From Acidobacteriota bacterium (lineage in GTDB: Bacteria > Acidobacteriota > Thermoanaerobaculia > UBA5066 > Gp7-AA6), in NCBI GenBank assembly GCA_027307335.1, contig DAHUXD010000052.1:39536-103535 (forward strand): 64,000 nucleotides of DNA, written 5' to 3'. The position numbers and the translations under genes are program-made. The notes under the pieces are model-generated. The model did no database searches, was not told the origin of the DNA, and saw only the letters and a program-made list of their open reading frames with translations. Positions 36,239 to 46,082 of this stretch are shown piece after piece. Positions within the stretch are counted from its first letter, which is position 1. Every line of letters starts with the position of its first letter.

Positions 36239-38320
36239 ATGAAACCACTCTCGGCCCCGCAGCTGCGCAACGTGGCCGTCGTCGGCCACAACACGGTCGG
36301 AAAGACCACCCTCGTCGCCGCCCTGCTCCACGCCGCCGGGGCGATCACCCGGCCCGGGCGAATCGACGACGGCACGTGCCCGACGGACTTCGACTCGGAG
36401 GAAATCGACCGGAAGATCTCGATCAACCTCTCGGTCGCCCACGCCGTGCACCGCGACGTCCGGATCAACTTCCTGGACGCTCCGGGGTACGGCATCTTCT
36501 CCCCCGAGGCCCGGGCCGCCGTTTCCGCCGCGGACGCGGCGATCCTCGTGTGCGACGCGGTCTCGGGCGTCGAGGTGCAGACCGAGCGCGCCTGGAAGTT
36601 CGCGCAGGAGTTCGAGCGGCCGGTCCTCATCGTCGTCAACCGCATGGACCGAGAGCGCGCCTCGTTCGACCGCGTGGTCGAGCAGCTGCGCAAGCGCTTC
36701 GGCCGCGGCGTCGTCCCGCTTCAGATCCCCGTCGGCGAGGAGAAGTCGTTCCGGGGCACCGTGGACCTCGTCCGCATGGAGTCGCACGTCCACGAGGGCG
36801 GCAAGCGTGTCGACGGAGCGATCCCGGGCGACCTCGCCGAGCGGGCGAAGGCGGAGCACGAGGCGCTCGTCGAGGCCGTCGCCGAGGGCGAGGACGACCT
36901 CATGGAGAAGTTCTTCGCCCAGGGTACGCTCGACGCCGCGGACATCCTCCCGGGTCTGAAGCGCGAGATCGTCGAGCGCAAGATCTACCCCGTCCTGTGC
37001 GCCGCCTCGGCGTCGGGCATCGGGGCGGTCCGGATCCTCGACGCGTGCGTCGCGCTCCTGCCCTCCCCCGAGAGCCGCCGGATCGAGGGGACCGGCAAGG
37101 ACGGCAAGCCGGTCGTCGTCTTCTGCAACGAGAAGGACCACGCGGTCGCGCAGGTCTTCAAGACGGTGTCCGATCCGTTCGCGGGGCGCATCTCGTACCT
37201 GCGCGTCTATGCCGGGCACTTCCAGTCCGACGGCAACTACTGGAACGCCACGAAGGGCGCGCACGAGCGCTTCTCCGGGCTGTTCCTCCCTCAGGGCAAG
37301 GAGCACGTCAGCGTGCCCGAGGCCCACGCCGGCGACATCGTGGCCGTCGCGAAGCTGAAGGAGACGTTCACCGGCGACACGCTGACGACCAAGGACAACG
37401 CCGTCGTGCTGCCGGTCCTCTCGGTGCCGGAAGCTTCGATCGCGTACGCCATCGAGCCGAAGGCGAAGGGCGACGAGGACAAGATCTCGACCGCGCTGCA
37501 CAAGCTGATCGAGGAGGACCCGTCGCTCGCCTTCCAGCGGGACGAGGAGACCAAGGAGTTCCATCTCGCCGGGGCCTCGCAGCTCCACGTCGAGATCGCC
37601 GTCGCGCGCCTGAAGAAGCGCTACGGCGTCGAGGTCATTCTCCACCCGCCGAAGGTCCCCTACCGCGAGACCATCACGAAGAAGGCCGAGGCGCACGGTC
37701 GCCACAAGAAGCAGACGGGCGGCCACGGCCAGTTCGCCGACTGCCGCATCCGCGTCGAGCCGCTGCCCCGCGGCAAGGACTTCGAGTTCGTCGACGACAT
37801 CTACGGCGGCGCGATCCCGCGCAACTTCATCCCCGCGGTCGAGAAGGGCATCCAGGAGGTCCGGCGCAAGGGCTTCCTCGCGGGCTACCCGATGGTCGAC
37901 TTCCGCGTCACGCTCTACGACGGCCAGTACCACGACGTCGACTCCTCCGAGCTCGCGTTCAAGCTCGCGGGCGCGCTCGCGTACAAGGAGGCGATGGCCG
38001 CCGCGAAGCCCACCCTCCTCGAGCCGGTCATGAACGTCGAGATCACCGCGCCGAACGAGTACGTCGGCGACCTCATGGGCGACCTCTCGTCGCGGCGCGG
38101 CAAGGTCGAGGGCATGGACGCCGCCGACGAGGACACGGTCATCAAGGCGCAGGTTCCGATGGCGGAGCTCCTGACGTACGGCGCGCAGCTGCGCTCGATC
38201 ACGCAGGGCCGCGGCTCCTTCCACCTGGAGTTCTCGCACTACGCCGAGGTGCCGCACGCGCTCCAGGAGAAGGTCATCGCTCAGTCGAAGGCGGGGAAAG
38301 AGGCGGTCAAGGAAGCCTGA
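36239..38320 (+). CDS. Elongation factor G-like protein (EF-G paralogue)
   Basis: The 693-residue GTPase has the domain order of EF-G. Its G1 loop is GHNTVGKTT in place of GHVDHGKT, G3 is LDAPGYG in place of DTPGH, and G4 is NRMD. Domain IV contains GGHGQFADCRIRVEP and the C-terminal end has ANEYVGDLMGDLSSRRG-like sequence around PNEYVGDLMGDLSSRRG. These differences are typical of the EF-G-like paralogue often annotated fusA2, whose role is less clear than that of canonical EF-G. Codon use is like that of highly expressed genes. Confidence 0.88.
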   Translation: MKPLSAPQLRNVAVVGHNTVGKTTLVAALLHAAGAITRPGRIDDGTCPTDFDSEEIDRKISINLSVAHAVHRDVRINFLDAPGYGIFSPEARAAVSAADAAILVCDAVSGVEVQTERAWKFAQEFERPVLIVVNRMDRERASFDRVVEQLRKRFGRGVVPLQIPVGEEKSFRGTVDLVRMESHVHEGGKRVDGAIPGDLAERAKAEHEALVEAVAEGEDDLMEKFFAQGTLDAADILPGLKREIVERKIYPVLCAASASGIGAVRILDACVALLPSPESRRIEGTGKDGKPVVVFCNEKDHAVAQVFKTVSDPFAGRISYLRVYAGHFQSDGNYWNATKGAHERFSGLFLPQGKEHVSVPEAHAGDIVAVAKLKETFTGDTLTTKDNAVVLPVLSVPEASIAYAIEPKAKGDEDKISTALHKLIEEDPSLAFQRDEETKEFHLAGASQLHVEIAVARLKKRYGVEVILHPPKVPYRETITKKAEAHGRHKKQTGGHGQFADCRIRVEPLPRGKDFEFVDDIYGGAIPRNFIPAVEKGIQEVRRKGFLAGYPMVDFRVTLYDGQYHDVDSSELAFKLAGALAYKEAMAAAKPTLLEPVMNVEITAPNEYVGDLMGDLSSRRGKVEGMDAADEDTVIKAQVPMAELLTYGAQLRSITQGRGSFHLEFSHYAEVPHALQEKVIAQSKAGKEAVKEA

Positions 38321-38378
38321 GGCCGGCGCCGGGAGGCGCCCGGGCTCCGTGCCGTCCCGATCCCCCGGGGAGGCGGGG

Positions 38379-39533
38379 ATGGGAACGGAAGCGCTGCAGC
38401 AGCAGCTGGAAGAACTGGCCCCGGCGATCCGCGGCCGGCGCGAGGAGATCGAGAAGGCGCGACGCCTGCCCCGGGACCTCGTCGACGCGCTGCGGCGGAC
38501 CGGACTGTTCGGCCTGTCGGTCCCCCGCGCGATCGGCGGCGGCGAGGCGCATCCCCGCGAAATTCTGCGCGCGATCGAGACGGTCGCGGCCGCCGACGGC
38601 TCGGCGGGCTGGTGCGCCATGATCGGCACCGCGAACAACCTCGCCTCCGGCTACATGAACGAGCGCGCGTCCCGCGAGCTCTTTCCCCGGCCCGACGCCC
38701 TCTGGGCCGGCGTGGCGGCTCCCGCCGGCAAGGCGCGGCCGGTCGACGGCGGATACCGCGTCGAGGGCCGCTGGCCCTTCGCCAGCGGATCGTCGCACGC
38801 CGAGTGGCTGTGGGGCGGCTGCATGGTGATGGAGGACGGCAAGCCCCGCATGACCGCGCACGGCCCGCAGATCGTCCATGCGTGCGTGCCGATGGAGCGG
38901 GTCACCGTGCACGACACGTGGTTCGTCAGCGGACTGGCTGGAACGGCGAGCAACGACGTCAGCATCGCCGACGCCTTCGTTCCGGAGCACTGGGTCTTCG
39001 ACCTCTTCGACGCGAAGACGCACCGGCCCGAGCCGCTCTACCAGATGCCGTCCCTCGGCTGGTTCGTCTCCCAGGTGGTCACGGTGAGCCTCGGGATCGC
39101 GCGCGCCGCCCTCGACGAGCTCGGGGACATCGCGCAGAAGAAGGTGCCCACGTTCAGCCAGGCCGTCCTCGCCGACAAGCCCGCGACGCAGATCGAGCTC
39201 GCGCGCGCCGAGGCGGCGCTCGCCGGCGCGCGGGCAGCCCTCACCGACAGCGTCGAGGACCTCTGGGAGACGCTGCGGGACGGGAAGCCGCTGTCGCCGC
39301 GCCAGATCGCGCTCAACCGGGCGGCCGCGATGCATGCGGCGGAAACCGGAGCCGCGGTGACTCGGACCGCGCACGTCCACTCCGGGGGCAGCTCGATCTA
39401 TCTGTCCTCGTCGCTCCAGCGCCACATGCGCGATGCCGAGGCCATCACGCACCACTTCACGGTGGCGCCGCACGTCTGGGAGGACGCCGGCCGGGTGCTC
39501 CTCGGGCGCCCGCCGACCGCGCCGCTGTTCTGA
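38379..39533 (+). CDS. Acyl-CoA dehydrogenase-fold flavoprotein (possible flavin-dependent monooxygenase)
   Basis: The 384-residue protein has the acyl-CoA dehydrogenase architecture: an N-terminal helical domain with GLFGLSVPRAIGGGEAHP, a central beta domain with YRVEGRWPFASGSSHAEW, and a C-terminal helical domain. The sequence HHFTVAPHVWEDAGRVLLG at the end and the phrase FASGSSHA resemble HsaA/DszC-type monooxygenases, which use this fold with reduced flavin from a partner. The catalytic Glu of true dehydrogenases is not evident. The ATG at 38379 is preferred because GGGGAGG lies upstream; a GTG ten codons earlier is possible. Confidence 0.75.
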   Translation: MGTEALQQQLEELAPAIRGRREEIEKARRLPRDLVDALRRTGLFGLSVPRAIGGGEAHPREILRAIETVAAADGSAGWCAMIGTANNLASGYMNERASRELFPRPDALWAGVAAPAGKARPVDGGYRVEGRWPFASGSSHAEWLWGGCMVMEDGKPRMTAHGPQIVHACVPMERVTVHDTWFVSGLAGTASNDVSIADAFVPEHWVFDLFDAKTHRPEPLYQMPSLGWFVSQVVTVSLGIARAALDELGDIAQKKVPTFSQAVLADKPATQIELARAEAALAGARAALTDSVEDLWETLRDGKPLSPRQIALNRAAAMHAAETGAAVTRTAHVHSGGSSIYLSSSLQRHMRDAEAITHHFTVAPHVWEDAGRVLLGRPPTAPLF

Positions 39534-39748
39534 GCGCGCGCGCCGCGATCAGGGAGACCGTCTTTCGTTCCAGGACGTAGACGGTCAGGGCGTTGTAGCC
39601 GCTCATCGAGGGGCCGGTGTACGGCGCCGTTCCCCGGTGGAAGCGAAGGCTCCCGCGGGGCGCGGCGAGCGGAACGTCGCGCCGGGCGATGGCCGCGACG
39701 ATCGCGACGACCCAGCCGAGACGAGGAGACGGCGACGCGGCGGCGCCG
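39534..39748 (-). other. Gap with coding-like but unassigned minus-strand sequence
   Basis: This 215-bp stretch lies between two convergent genes. On the minus strand one frame (about 39720 to 39534) has GC-rich third positions and a protein-like composition, including a segment with GYNALTVYVLERKTVSLIAA. It lacks an early ATG or GTG except an internal ATG, and it runs on antisense to the flavoprotein gene. It may be a short gene, a gene remnant or chance. Confidence 0.25.
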
Positions 39749-41275
39749 CTACAGCGTTCTCCATCGCCGCCCGTCCTTCTCGAGGAACTGGTCGGCGGCC
39801 TCCGGACCGAAGGTGCCCGCCGCGTAGTTCGGGAAGTCGGACGGGGGCGTCTTCTCCCAGCCATTCAGGATCGGCGTGAGCACCTCCCACGCGTGCTCCG
39901 CCTCGTCGCCGCGGATGAAGAGGGTCTGGTCTCCGTGCGTCACGTCGAGCAGGAGACGCTCGTACCCGCCGCCAATCGGGGCGCCGAGCTTCGAGTACGG
40001 GAAGTCCATGTACACGGACTGCACCTGGAGCGTCGGCCCGGGAATCTTCACGCCGAACTTCAGCGACACGCCCTCGTCGGGCTGGATGTGCAGGCGGAGC
40101 ACGTTCGGCAGGATCTCCCCCGACGCCTTCGAGAAGAACCGGTGCGGCACGCCCTTGAACTCGATCGCGATCTCGGAGACGCGCTTCTCGAGCCGCTTGC
40201 CGGAGCGCAGGTAGAACGGCACGCCCGCCCAGCGCCAGTTGTCGATCATGAAGCGGATCGCCGCGAACGTCGGCGTGTTCGAGTTCGGGTCGACGTTCGG
40301 CTCCTCGCGGTACCCGGGGACGCGGCGGCCGCCGACGACGCCCGGTCCGTATTGGCCGCGGACGGCGTCGGCGTCGATCTCACTCTCGGTGAACGGGCGG
40401 ATCGACTCGAGCACCTTCACCTTCTCGGCGCGGATCGCGTCCGCCTCGTATGCCGCGGGGGGCTCCATCGCGGTCAGCGTCAGGAGCTGCATCAGGTGGT
40501 TCTGGAACATGTCGCGGATGACGCCCGCGTGCTCGTAGAAGCCGGCGCGGTGCCCCACGCCCACGGCCTCCGCGACCGAGATCTGGACGTGGTCGACGTA
40601 GCGGTGGTTCCACATCGGCTCGAAGATGCCGTTGGCGAATCGCAGCACGAAGATGTTCTGGACGGTCTCCTTCCCGAGGTAATGATCGATGCGGTAGATC
40701 TGCTTCTCGCGAAAGACGCCGAGGAGCGTCTCGTTCAGCTGCCGGCAGGACGCGAGGTCGTGGCCGAAGGGCTTCTCGACGACCGCGCGCACCCATCCGC
40801 CGTCGACCGACGCGAGGCCGGACTCGCCGACGTGGCGCACGATGGACTCATCGGCGTCGGGCGGCGTCGCGAAGTAGAAGATCCGGTTCTTCGGACCCCC
40901 GCGGCGCGCCTCGCACTCCTCGAGCGTCCGGCGGATGCGGGCGTAGAGGCCGGGGTCGCCGAAGTCCCCCGCGATGTACGAGCAGACGTCCGGCATCTCG
41001 CCCGGGCGTCCCTGGTTCGGCGGCGTGAACTCGCGGGCGCCGCTTTCGAGGTGGGCGCGAAAGTCCGCGTCCGAGTACGCGGTGCGGCCGATCCCGATGA
41101 TCGCGAAGTCCGGCGACAGGGCGCCATCCCGGTTCAGGTGAGCGATCGCGGGCGCGAGCAGGCGCCGCGTCAGGTCGCCGGACGCGCCGAAGATCACGAT
41201 CGTCGCCGGCGGCCGGATCTCCTCCTCGCGCCGCGTGGAGGTCGTCTCGCGCCGGGAGTCGACCGTCGTGCTCAC
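39749..41275 (-). CDS. zwf: Glucose-6-phosphate dehydrogenase
   Basis: The 508-residue enzyme oxidises glucose-6-phosphate to 6-phosphogluconolactone with NAD(P). The N-terminal dinucleotide-binding motif is IFGASGDLTRRLLAPAI, the active-site signature is RIDHYLGKE, and EKPFGHDL and the C-terminal GYERLLLDVTHGDQTLF are also present. The GTG start overlaps the stop of the isomerase-like gene (GTGA). It is the last gene of the tkt-tal-pgi-zwf operon; lactonase and 6-phosphogluconate dehydrogenase genes are not adjacent. Confidence 0.96.
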   Translation of the reverse strand: MSTTVDSRRETTSTRREEEIRPPATIVIFGASGDLTRRLLAPAIAHLNRDGALSPDFAIIGIGRTAYSDADFRAHLESGAREFTPPNQGRPGEMPDVCSYIAGDFGDPGLYARIRRTLEECEARRGGPKNRIFYFATPPDADESIVRHVGESGLASVDGGWVRAVVEKPFGHDLASCRQLNETLLGVFREKQIYRIDHYLGKETVQNIFVLRFANGIFEPMWNHRYVDHVQISVAEAVGVGHRAGFYEHAGVIRDMFQNHLMQLLTLTAMEPPAAYEADAIRAEKVKVLESIRPFTESEIDADAVRGQYGPGVVGGRRVPGYREEPNVDPNSNTPTFAAIRFMIDNWRWAGVPFYLRSGKRLEKRVSEIAIEFKGVPHRFFSKASGEILPNVLRLHIQPDEGVSLKFGVKIPGPTLQVQSVYMDFPYSKLGAPIGGGYERLLLDVTHGDQTLFIRGDEAEHAWEVLTPILNGWEKTPPSDFPNYAAGTFGPEAADQFLEKDGRRWRTL

Positions 41276-42894
41276 GCCGCCACCTCGGACGACAAGGACG
41301 CGGCGAGCGCCGCGATTTCCGAGGCCGGATCGGAGCCGCAGACGATCCGCGCGGCCCGGCGGCCGCGCGCCCGGAGCGCCTCGAGATCGCCGTCGGCCTG
41401 CGCGCGCAGGACCTTCCCGAAGTCCCACGGCCTGCCGGGGATCGGGAGCGGCGCCCCCGGAGGCCCCACGAGCTGGAGCAGGACGCCGTCGGGGCCGGCC
41501 TGGTGCGCCTGGCCCGAGGCGCGCTCGAACGCGGGCGCGAAGCCGCCGCTCGTCGCCACTTTCTTCGAGACGCGGACCGCCAGCCGCAGCCTCTCGATCG
41601 CGGCGGCGGTCTCCGGCCGCTCGGGAAGATACGCGGAGACGGCGAAGACGTCGCGCGGCCCGAGCGTCTCGAGGATCCGGCGCAGGGCCTCCGGGCCCTC
41701 CTCCGGCGCGACGGCCTCGTCCGAGGTCCCGGCGAGCCGGCGGCTGGCGCGATCCCGGGCGTCGCGAGCGTCGGTCTCGTCGAACGGGTTCAAGCCGAGG
41801 AGCCGCGCCGCCACCGCCGCCGCGAACTGCCAGCGGAAGAGCTCGCCGCCGAGCTCGGCCGGCTCGCGGAGCGCGAAACCGGCGAGCGGGTGGCCGTGCT
41901 CGACGAACGTGGCGAGGCGGTGGTCCACCTCGGGCTCCTCCGCGTCGGAGGCCTCGCACCGGACGAAGAAGCGGTCGGCGCCGTACTCGGCGGCGCCGCC
42001 GAGCGGCTCCCCGGCGATCGGAACGACGCCGCGGCCCTCGCGGCAGAGCGCCCCCGCGACGAGCGTCTCGATCCACCGCGCCATGCCGGCGATCCCCGGT
42101 CCGGCCGACATGGTGAGCTTGTCGCGCCCGGCCAGCGCCTCGGATCCGATCGAAGCGCCGAGCGCGAGCCCGGGGTTCTCCAGCCCCGCGGCCCGGCAGG
42201 CCTCGGCCATGCGGAGGGCGCCCGCGGCGAGTCCGGCGACGTCCCCGCCGAGGAGCGCGAGGGGAAGCAGCGAGAGCTGCGTCAGCGAGCCGAAGGCCCC
42301 GGGGGCCCGAGCCTCGGCGTGCACGATGGCGCGAACGCTGCGCCGGCTCGCCGCGGTCGCCATCGCCGAGCCCGCCTCGGTGGCCACGAGAAAGCGCTTC
42401 CCGGCGCCGTCGCCGAGCGCGCGCTGCGCGTGGTCGAAGAAGAAGTCGAAGAGCAGGTCCGTCTCGAGGATCGCGCCGGTGCGCGACGCGACGACGAACA
42501 GCGTCCGGCCGGGGTCGTGGGAAGCCGCCGCGGCGGCGATCGCCGACGGCTCGGTGGTGTCGAGGACCGAGAGGGACGGGAACCCCTCGGCGGGAGGAAA
42601 AGACCCGGCGAAGAGGCGGGCGGTGAACGCGGGGGCCCCCGACGCGAGGAGGAGGACGCGGTCCGCCCCCGCGGCCGTGTCGCGCGCGAGGGCCTTCAGG
42701 GCGTCGGCCGCCGCCGGGAGGCGCTCGGGCACGGCGAGCCACCCGAGCGACCCCTCGATCTGCTTGCGCGCGAGCGCCTCGGGACGCCAGAACGAGGCGT
42801 CGCCCGCCCAGATCCGATCGACCGCCCGCTCCTTCTGCAGGCGCGCGGCCGCGTCGCGGCACCGCGCCGCCGCCGCCTCCGGCTGAAGGTTCAG
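41272..42894 (-). CDS. Glucose-6-phosphate isomerase-like protein (isomerase half of a transaldolase/isomerase pair)
   Basis: The 540-residue chain contains tandem sugar-isomerase-type segments: RTLFVVASRTGAILETDLLFDFF, KRFLVATEAGSAMATAA, and a C-terminal half beginning near the DKLTMSAGPGIAGMARWIE block. Its order and position after transaldolase match the isomerase part of bifunctional transaldolase/phosphoglucose isomerases. No ATG, GTG or TTG exists near the beginning; the likely start is CTG at 42894-42892, which overlaps the tal stop as CTGA with AGGG upstream. A -1 frameshift making one fused protein is the alternative. Catalytic residues are not assigned. Confidence 0.75.
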   Translation of the reverse strand: MNLQPEAAAARCRDAAARLQKERAVDRIWAGDASFWRPEALARKQIEGSLGWLAVPERLPAAADALKALARDTAAGADRVLLLASGAPAFTARLFAGSFPPAEGFPSLSVLDTTEPSAIAAAAASHDPGRTLFVVASRTGAILETDLLFDFFFDHAQRALGDGAGKRFLVATEAGSAMATAASRRSVRAIVHAEARAPGAFGSLTQLSLLPLALLGGDVAGLAAGALRMAEACRAAGLENPGLALGASIGSEALAGRDKLTMSAGPGIAGMARWIETLVAGALCREGRGVVPIAGEPLGGAAEYGADRFFVRCEASDAEEPEVDHRLATFVEHGHPLAGFALREPAELGGELFRWQFAAAVAARLLGLNPFDETDARDARDRASRRLAGTSDEAVAPEEGPEALRRILETLGPRDVFAVSAYLPERPETAAAIERLRLAVRVSKKVATSGGFAPAFERASGQAHQAGPDGVLLQLVGPPGAPLPIPGRPWDFGKVLRAQADGDLEALRARGRRAARIVCGSDPASEIAALAASLSSEVAA

Positions 42895-44003
42895 GCCACC
42901 CTCATCGCGCGCTGTTTCTCGCCGATCGTCTTCAGCAGGCCGTCGAAGGACTCGGAGAACTTCTTCACGCCCTCGCGCTCGAGCTCGTCGGTGACCTGGT
43001 CGAACGAGATGCCGAGCTCGCGCAGCGCGCGCAGCGCCGCGTGCGCCTCGTCCCGGCCGTCGCGCACCCGCACTCGGGCGTCGCCGTGATCGCGGAACGC
43101 GTCGAGCGTCTCGGGCGGCATCGTGTCGACCGACTGCGGCGCGACCAGGGCCTCCACGTAGTAGAGATCGGGCAGCTTCGGGTCCTTCGTCGACGTCGAG
43201 GCCCAGAGCGGGCGCTGGACGCGCGCGCCCGCGCCCTCGAGCGCCTTCCAGCGGGGCGCCGCGATCGTCTCCTCGAAGGCCTCGTAGGCGACGCGGGCGT
43301 TGGCGATCGCGAGCCGGCTCCGGAGCTCCTTCGCCCTCTCGTCGCCCTTCTTCGCGAGCGCGTCGAGCTTCGGATCCACGTTGGTGTCCACGCGCGAGAC
43401 GAAGAAGCTCGCGACCGAGGGGACGGCGAGGGACTGCCCCGCGCGGCGCCGCTCCTCGAGGGCGGACTGGTGCGCGTCCATCACCTGGCGGTAGCGGTCG
43501 ACCGAAAACAGCAGCGTGATGTTGATCGGGATGCCCTCGGCGAGACACCGGCGGATCGCCGGAACGCCCTCCGCCGTGCCCGGGATCTTCACCATCACGT
43601 TCGGCCGGTCGCACGCTCTTGCCAGCCGCCGCGCCTCCGCGACCGTGCCCTCGGTGTCGTGCGCCAGGTGCGGGCCGACCTCGATCGAGACGAACCCGTC
43701 CTCGCCCCGCTTCGCGTCGTAGGTCGCGCGGAACGCGTCGGCCGCCGCGCGGACGTCGCGGACCGCGAGCGCGTCGAAGACCTGGAACGGATCCTTCCCC
43801 GCGGCGTCGCGGATGTCCGAGTCGTAGAGCGCGCTGCCGGCGATGGCCTTGTCGAAGATCGTGGGGTTCGATGTCATGCCGGAGAGGCCGTCCTCCTCGA
43901 TCAGCTTCGCGAGACCACCGCCGGCGACGAGATCGCGGCGGATGTAATCGATCCAGACAGACTGGCCGAGCGCGGAGAGCGCCCGGAGACGATTGGCGGT
44001 CAT
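42891..44003 (-). CDS. tal: Transaldolase
   Basis: The 370-residue enzyme moves a three-carbon unit between sugar phosphates in the pentose phosphate pathway. It begins with the family pattern LGQSVWIDYIRRDLV and GMTSNPTIFDKAI. The Schiff-base lysine lies in NVMVKIPGTAEGVPAI, followed by INITLLFSVDRY and SVASFFVSRVDTNVD. The length fits the longer bacterial type. It follows transketolase by 8 bp and its stop overlaps the isomerase-like gene. Confidence 0.94.
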   Translation of the reverse strand: MTANRLRALSALGQSVWIDYIRRDLVAGGGLAKLIEEDGLSGMTSNPTIFDKAIAGSALYDSDIRDAAGKDPFQVFDALAVRDVRAAADAFRATYDAKRGEDGFVSIEVGPHLAHDTEGTVAEARRLARACDRPNVMVKIPGTAEGVPAIRRCLAEGIPINITLLFSVDRYRQVMDAHQSALEERRRAGQSLAVPSVASFFVSRVDTNVDPKLDALAKKGDERAKELRSRLAIANARVAYEAFEETIAAPRWKALEGAGARVQRPLWASTSTKDPKLPDLYYVEALVAPQSVDTMPPETLDAFRDHGDARVRVRDGRDEAHAALRALRELGISFDQVTDELEREGVKKFSESFDGLLKTIGEKQRAMRVA

Positions 44004-44011
44004 GGTTCCTC

Positions 44012-46021
44012 CTATTTGCCGATGAGACCGCGCGCGACGGCGACCACGTGGTCGGCCGTGAAGCCGTACTCGCGCATCACGACCTCCCCGGGCGCCGAGG
44101 CGCCGAAGCGATCCACGCCGATCGAGGCGCCGCCGTCCCCGACCCACCTCGACCAGCCGAACGTCACGCCCGCCTCGATCGACACGCGCGCCTTCACGGA
44201 GGGCGGCAGGACGTCGTCGCGGTACTCGCGGGACTGTGCTTCGAAGAACTCCCAGCACGGCATCGACACCACGCGGGTCGGGATTCCCCCGGCCTCGAGC
44301 TTCTGGCGTCCCGCGACCGCGAGCGGCAGCTCCGAGCCGGTGGCGATCAGGATCACCTTCGGCGCGCCGCCGCTCGCCTCCGCGAACACGTAGCCGCCGC
44401 GCGACAGGTCGCCGCGGGCGCCGGACCTGTCGAGCACGGGCAGGTTCTGGCGGGAGAGGACGAGTCCGACGGGCCCGTGGACGTGTTTCATCGCGGCGCG
44501 CCAGGCGTCGACCGTTTCGTTCGCGTCCCCGGGTCGGATCATCGTCATGCGCGGCATCGCCCGGAGCGACATCAGCTGCTCGACCGCCTGGTGGGTCGGG
44601 CCGTCCTCGCCGAGCCCGATCGAGTCGTGGGTCCAGACGAAGATCGTCGACAGCTCCGACAGCGACGCGAGCCGTATGGCGGGCCGCATGTAGTCCGAGA
44701 AGCAGAAGAACGTCGCGACGAAGGGCCGGATCGCGCCGTGCCACGACAGGCCGTTGCCGATCGCCGCCATGGCGTGCTCGCGCACGCCGTAGTGGATGTT
44801 GTTCCCCTGGCCCGTCCGGCCGTCGAAGTCGTCGGCGCTCTCGATCTTCGTCTTCGTCGACTCGGAGAGGTCCGCGTCCCCGCCGACGAGCCAGGGCACC
44901 CTCGGGGCGATCGCGTTGATCGCCTTCCCGCTCGCCGAGCGCGTCGCGATCGAGTCTCCGACCTTGAAGCTCGGAAGGTCCGCGTCCCATCCGGGCGGGA
45001 GCTCTCCCTTCAGCGCCGTTTCCCACTCCCGGGCGAGCTCCTTGTTCTCCTCCGCCCAGTCGTCGAAGCGATGCTGCCATTCTCCCTGGAGCTTCGCCCC
45101 CTTCTCGACCGCCTCGCGAAGATGAGCGACTGCCTCCGGCGGCTCGTAGAAGGGCTCCTCCCACTCCCAGCCGAGGTCCTTCTTCGTCAGCGCGACCTCC
45201 TCCTTGCCGAGCGGGCTGCCGTGCGCCGCGGAGGTGCCGGCCTTGTGCGGCGAGCCGTAGCCGATCGTGGTCCGCACCGCGATGATGGTCGGCCGGTCCT
45301 GCTGAGAGACCGCGGTCCGGATCGCCGCGTCGATCGCGTCGAGATCGGTGTTCCCGTCCGCGACGCGCAGCACCTGCCAGCCGTACGCCGCGTAGCGCCC
45401 GAGGACGTCCTCCGTGAACGCCTGCGCGGTGGGGCCGTCGAGCGAGACGTGGTTGTCGTCGTAGAGGTACGTGAGCTTGCCGAGATTCAGGTGGCCCGCG
45501 AGGGAGCCCGCCTCCGAGGAGATGCCCTCCATCAGGTCGCCGTCGCCGACGAGCGCGAACGTGCGGTGGTCGACGATCGTCCGCCCGGGGCGGTTGTACC
45601 GGGCCGCGAGGAAGCGTTCGGCGATCGCCATGCCGACGGCGTTCGCCGTGCCCTGGCCGAGCGGGCCCGTGGTCGCCTCGACGCCGGACGTGTGGCCGCT
45701 CTCCGGGTGGCCGGGAGTCCGGCTGCCCCATTGGCGGAACTGCTTCAGGTCGTCGAGCGAGAGGTCGTAGCCGGTCAGGTGCAGGAGGCTGTAGAGCAGC
45801 ATCGAACCGTGCCCGGCGGAGAGGACGAAGCGGTCGCGGTCGGGCCAGTGGGGATCGCGCGGGTTGTGGCGCAGGTAGCGCTGCCAGAGCACGTACGCCA
45901 TCGGTGCGGCGCCGAGCGGCAGGCCCGGGTGTCCGGAGTTGGCCTTCTGGACGGCGTCGATCGACAGCGTCCGGATCGTGTCGACGCAGAGCTCGTCGAG
46001 AGACTTCATGACGGTGCTCAA
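44012..46021 (-). CDS. tkt: Transketolase
   Basis: The 669-residue thiamine-diphosphate enzyme moves two-carbon units between sugar phosphates. Family motifs include [29 protein letters not shown], the cofactor-binding [13 protein letters not shown] and, in the second half, [20 protein letters not shown] and [18 protein letters not shown]. The TTG at 46021 is chosen because GGAGG (46029-46033) lies 7 nt upstream; the ATG four codons later has no ribosome-binding site. It is the first gene of a tkt-tal-pgi-zwf operon and is divergent from the debranching enzyme. Confidence 0.96.
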   Translation of the reverse strand: MSTVMKSLDELCVDTIRTLSIDAVQKANSGHPGLPLGAAPMAYVLWQRYLRHNPRDPHWPDRDRFVLSAGHGSMLLYSLLHLTGYDLSLDDLKQFRQWGSRTPGHPESGHTSGVEATTGPLGQGTANAVGMAIAERFLAARYNRPGRTIVDHRTFALVGDGDLMEGISSEAGSLAGHLNLGKLTYLYDDNHVSLDGPTAQAFTEDVLGRYAAYGWQVLRVADGNTDLDAIDAAIRTAVSQQDRPTIIAVRTTIGYGSPHKAGTSAAHGSPLGKEEVALTKKDLGWEWEEPFYEPPEAVAHLREAVEKGAKLQGEWQHRFDDWAEENKELAREWETALKGELPPGWDADLPSFKVGDSIATRSASGKAINAIAPRVPWLVGGDADLSESTKTKIESADDFDGRTGQGNNIHYGVREHAMAAIGNGLSWHGAIRPFVATFFCFSDYMRPAIRLASLSELSTIFVWTHDSIGLGEDGPTHQAVEQLMSLRAMPRMTMIRPGDANETVDAWRAAMKHVHGPVGLVLSRQNLPVLDRSGARGDLSRGGYVFAEASGGAPKVILIATGSELPLAVAGRQKLEAGGIPTRVVSMPCWEFFEAQSREYRDDVLPPSVKARVSIEAGVTFGWSRWVGDGGASIGVDRFGASAPGEVVMREYGFTADHVVAVARGLIGK

Positions 46022-46082
46022 GAGAAGCCCTCCCCCGTTCCGATCTTATTACGCCGATTCGAGGAGTGGTGGAGGCCTCCCG

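Noticed and set aside
38325..38340. Intrinsic terminator after the EF-G-like gene
   Set aside because: The GGCGCC palindromes can pair over 6 bp, but the stem is short, no T-run follows, and the next gene is on the same strand 58 bp away.
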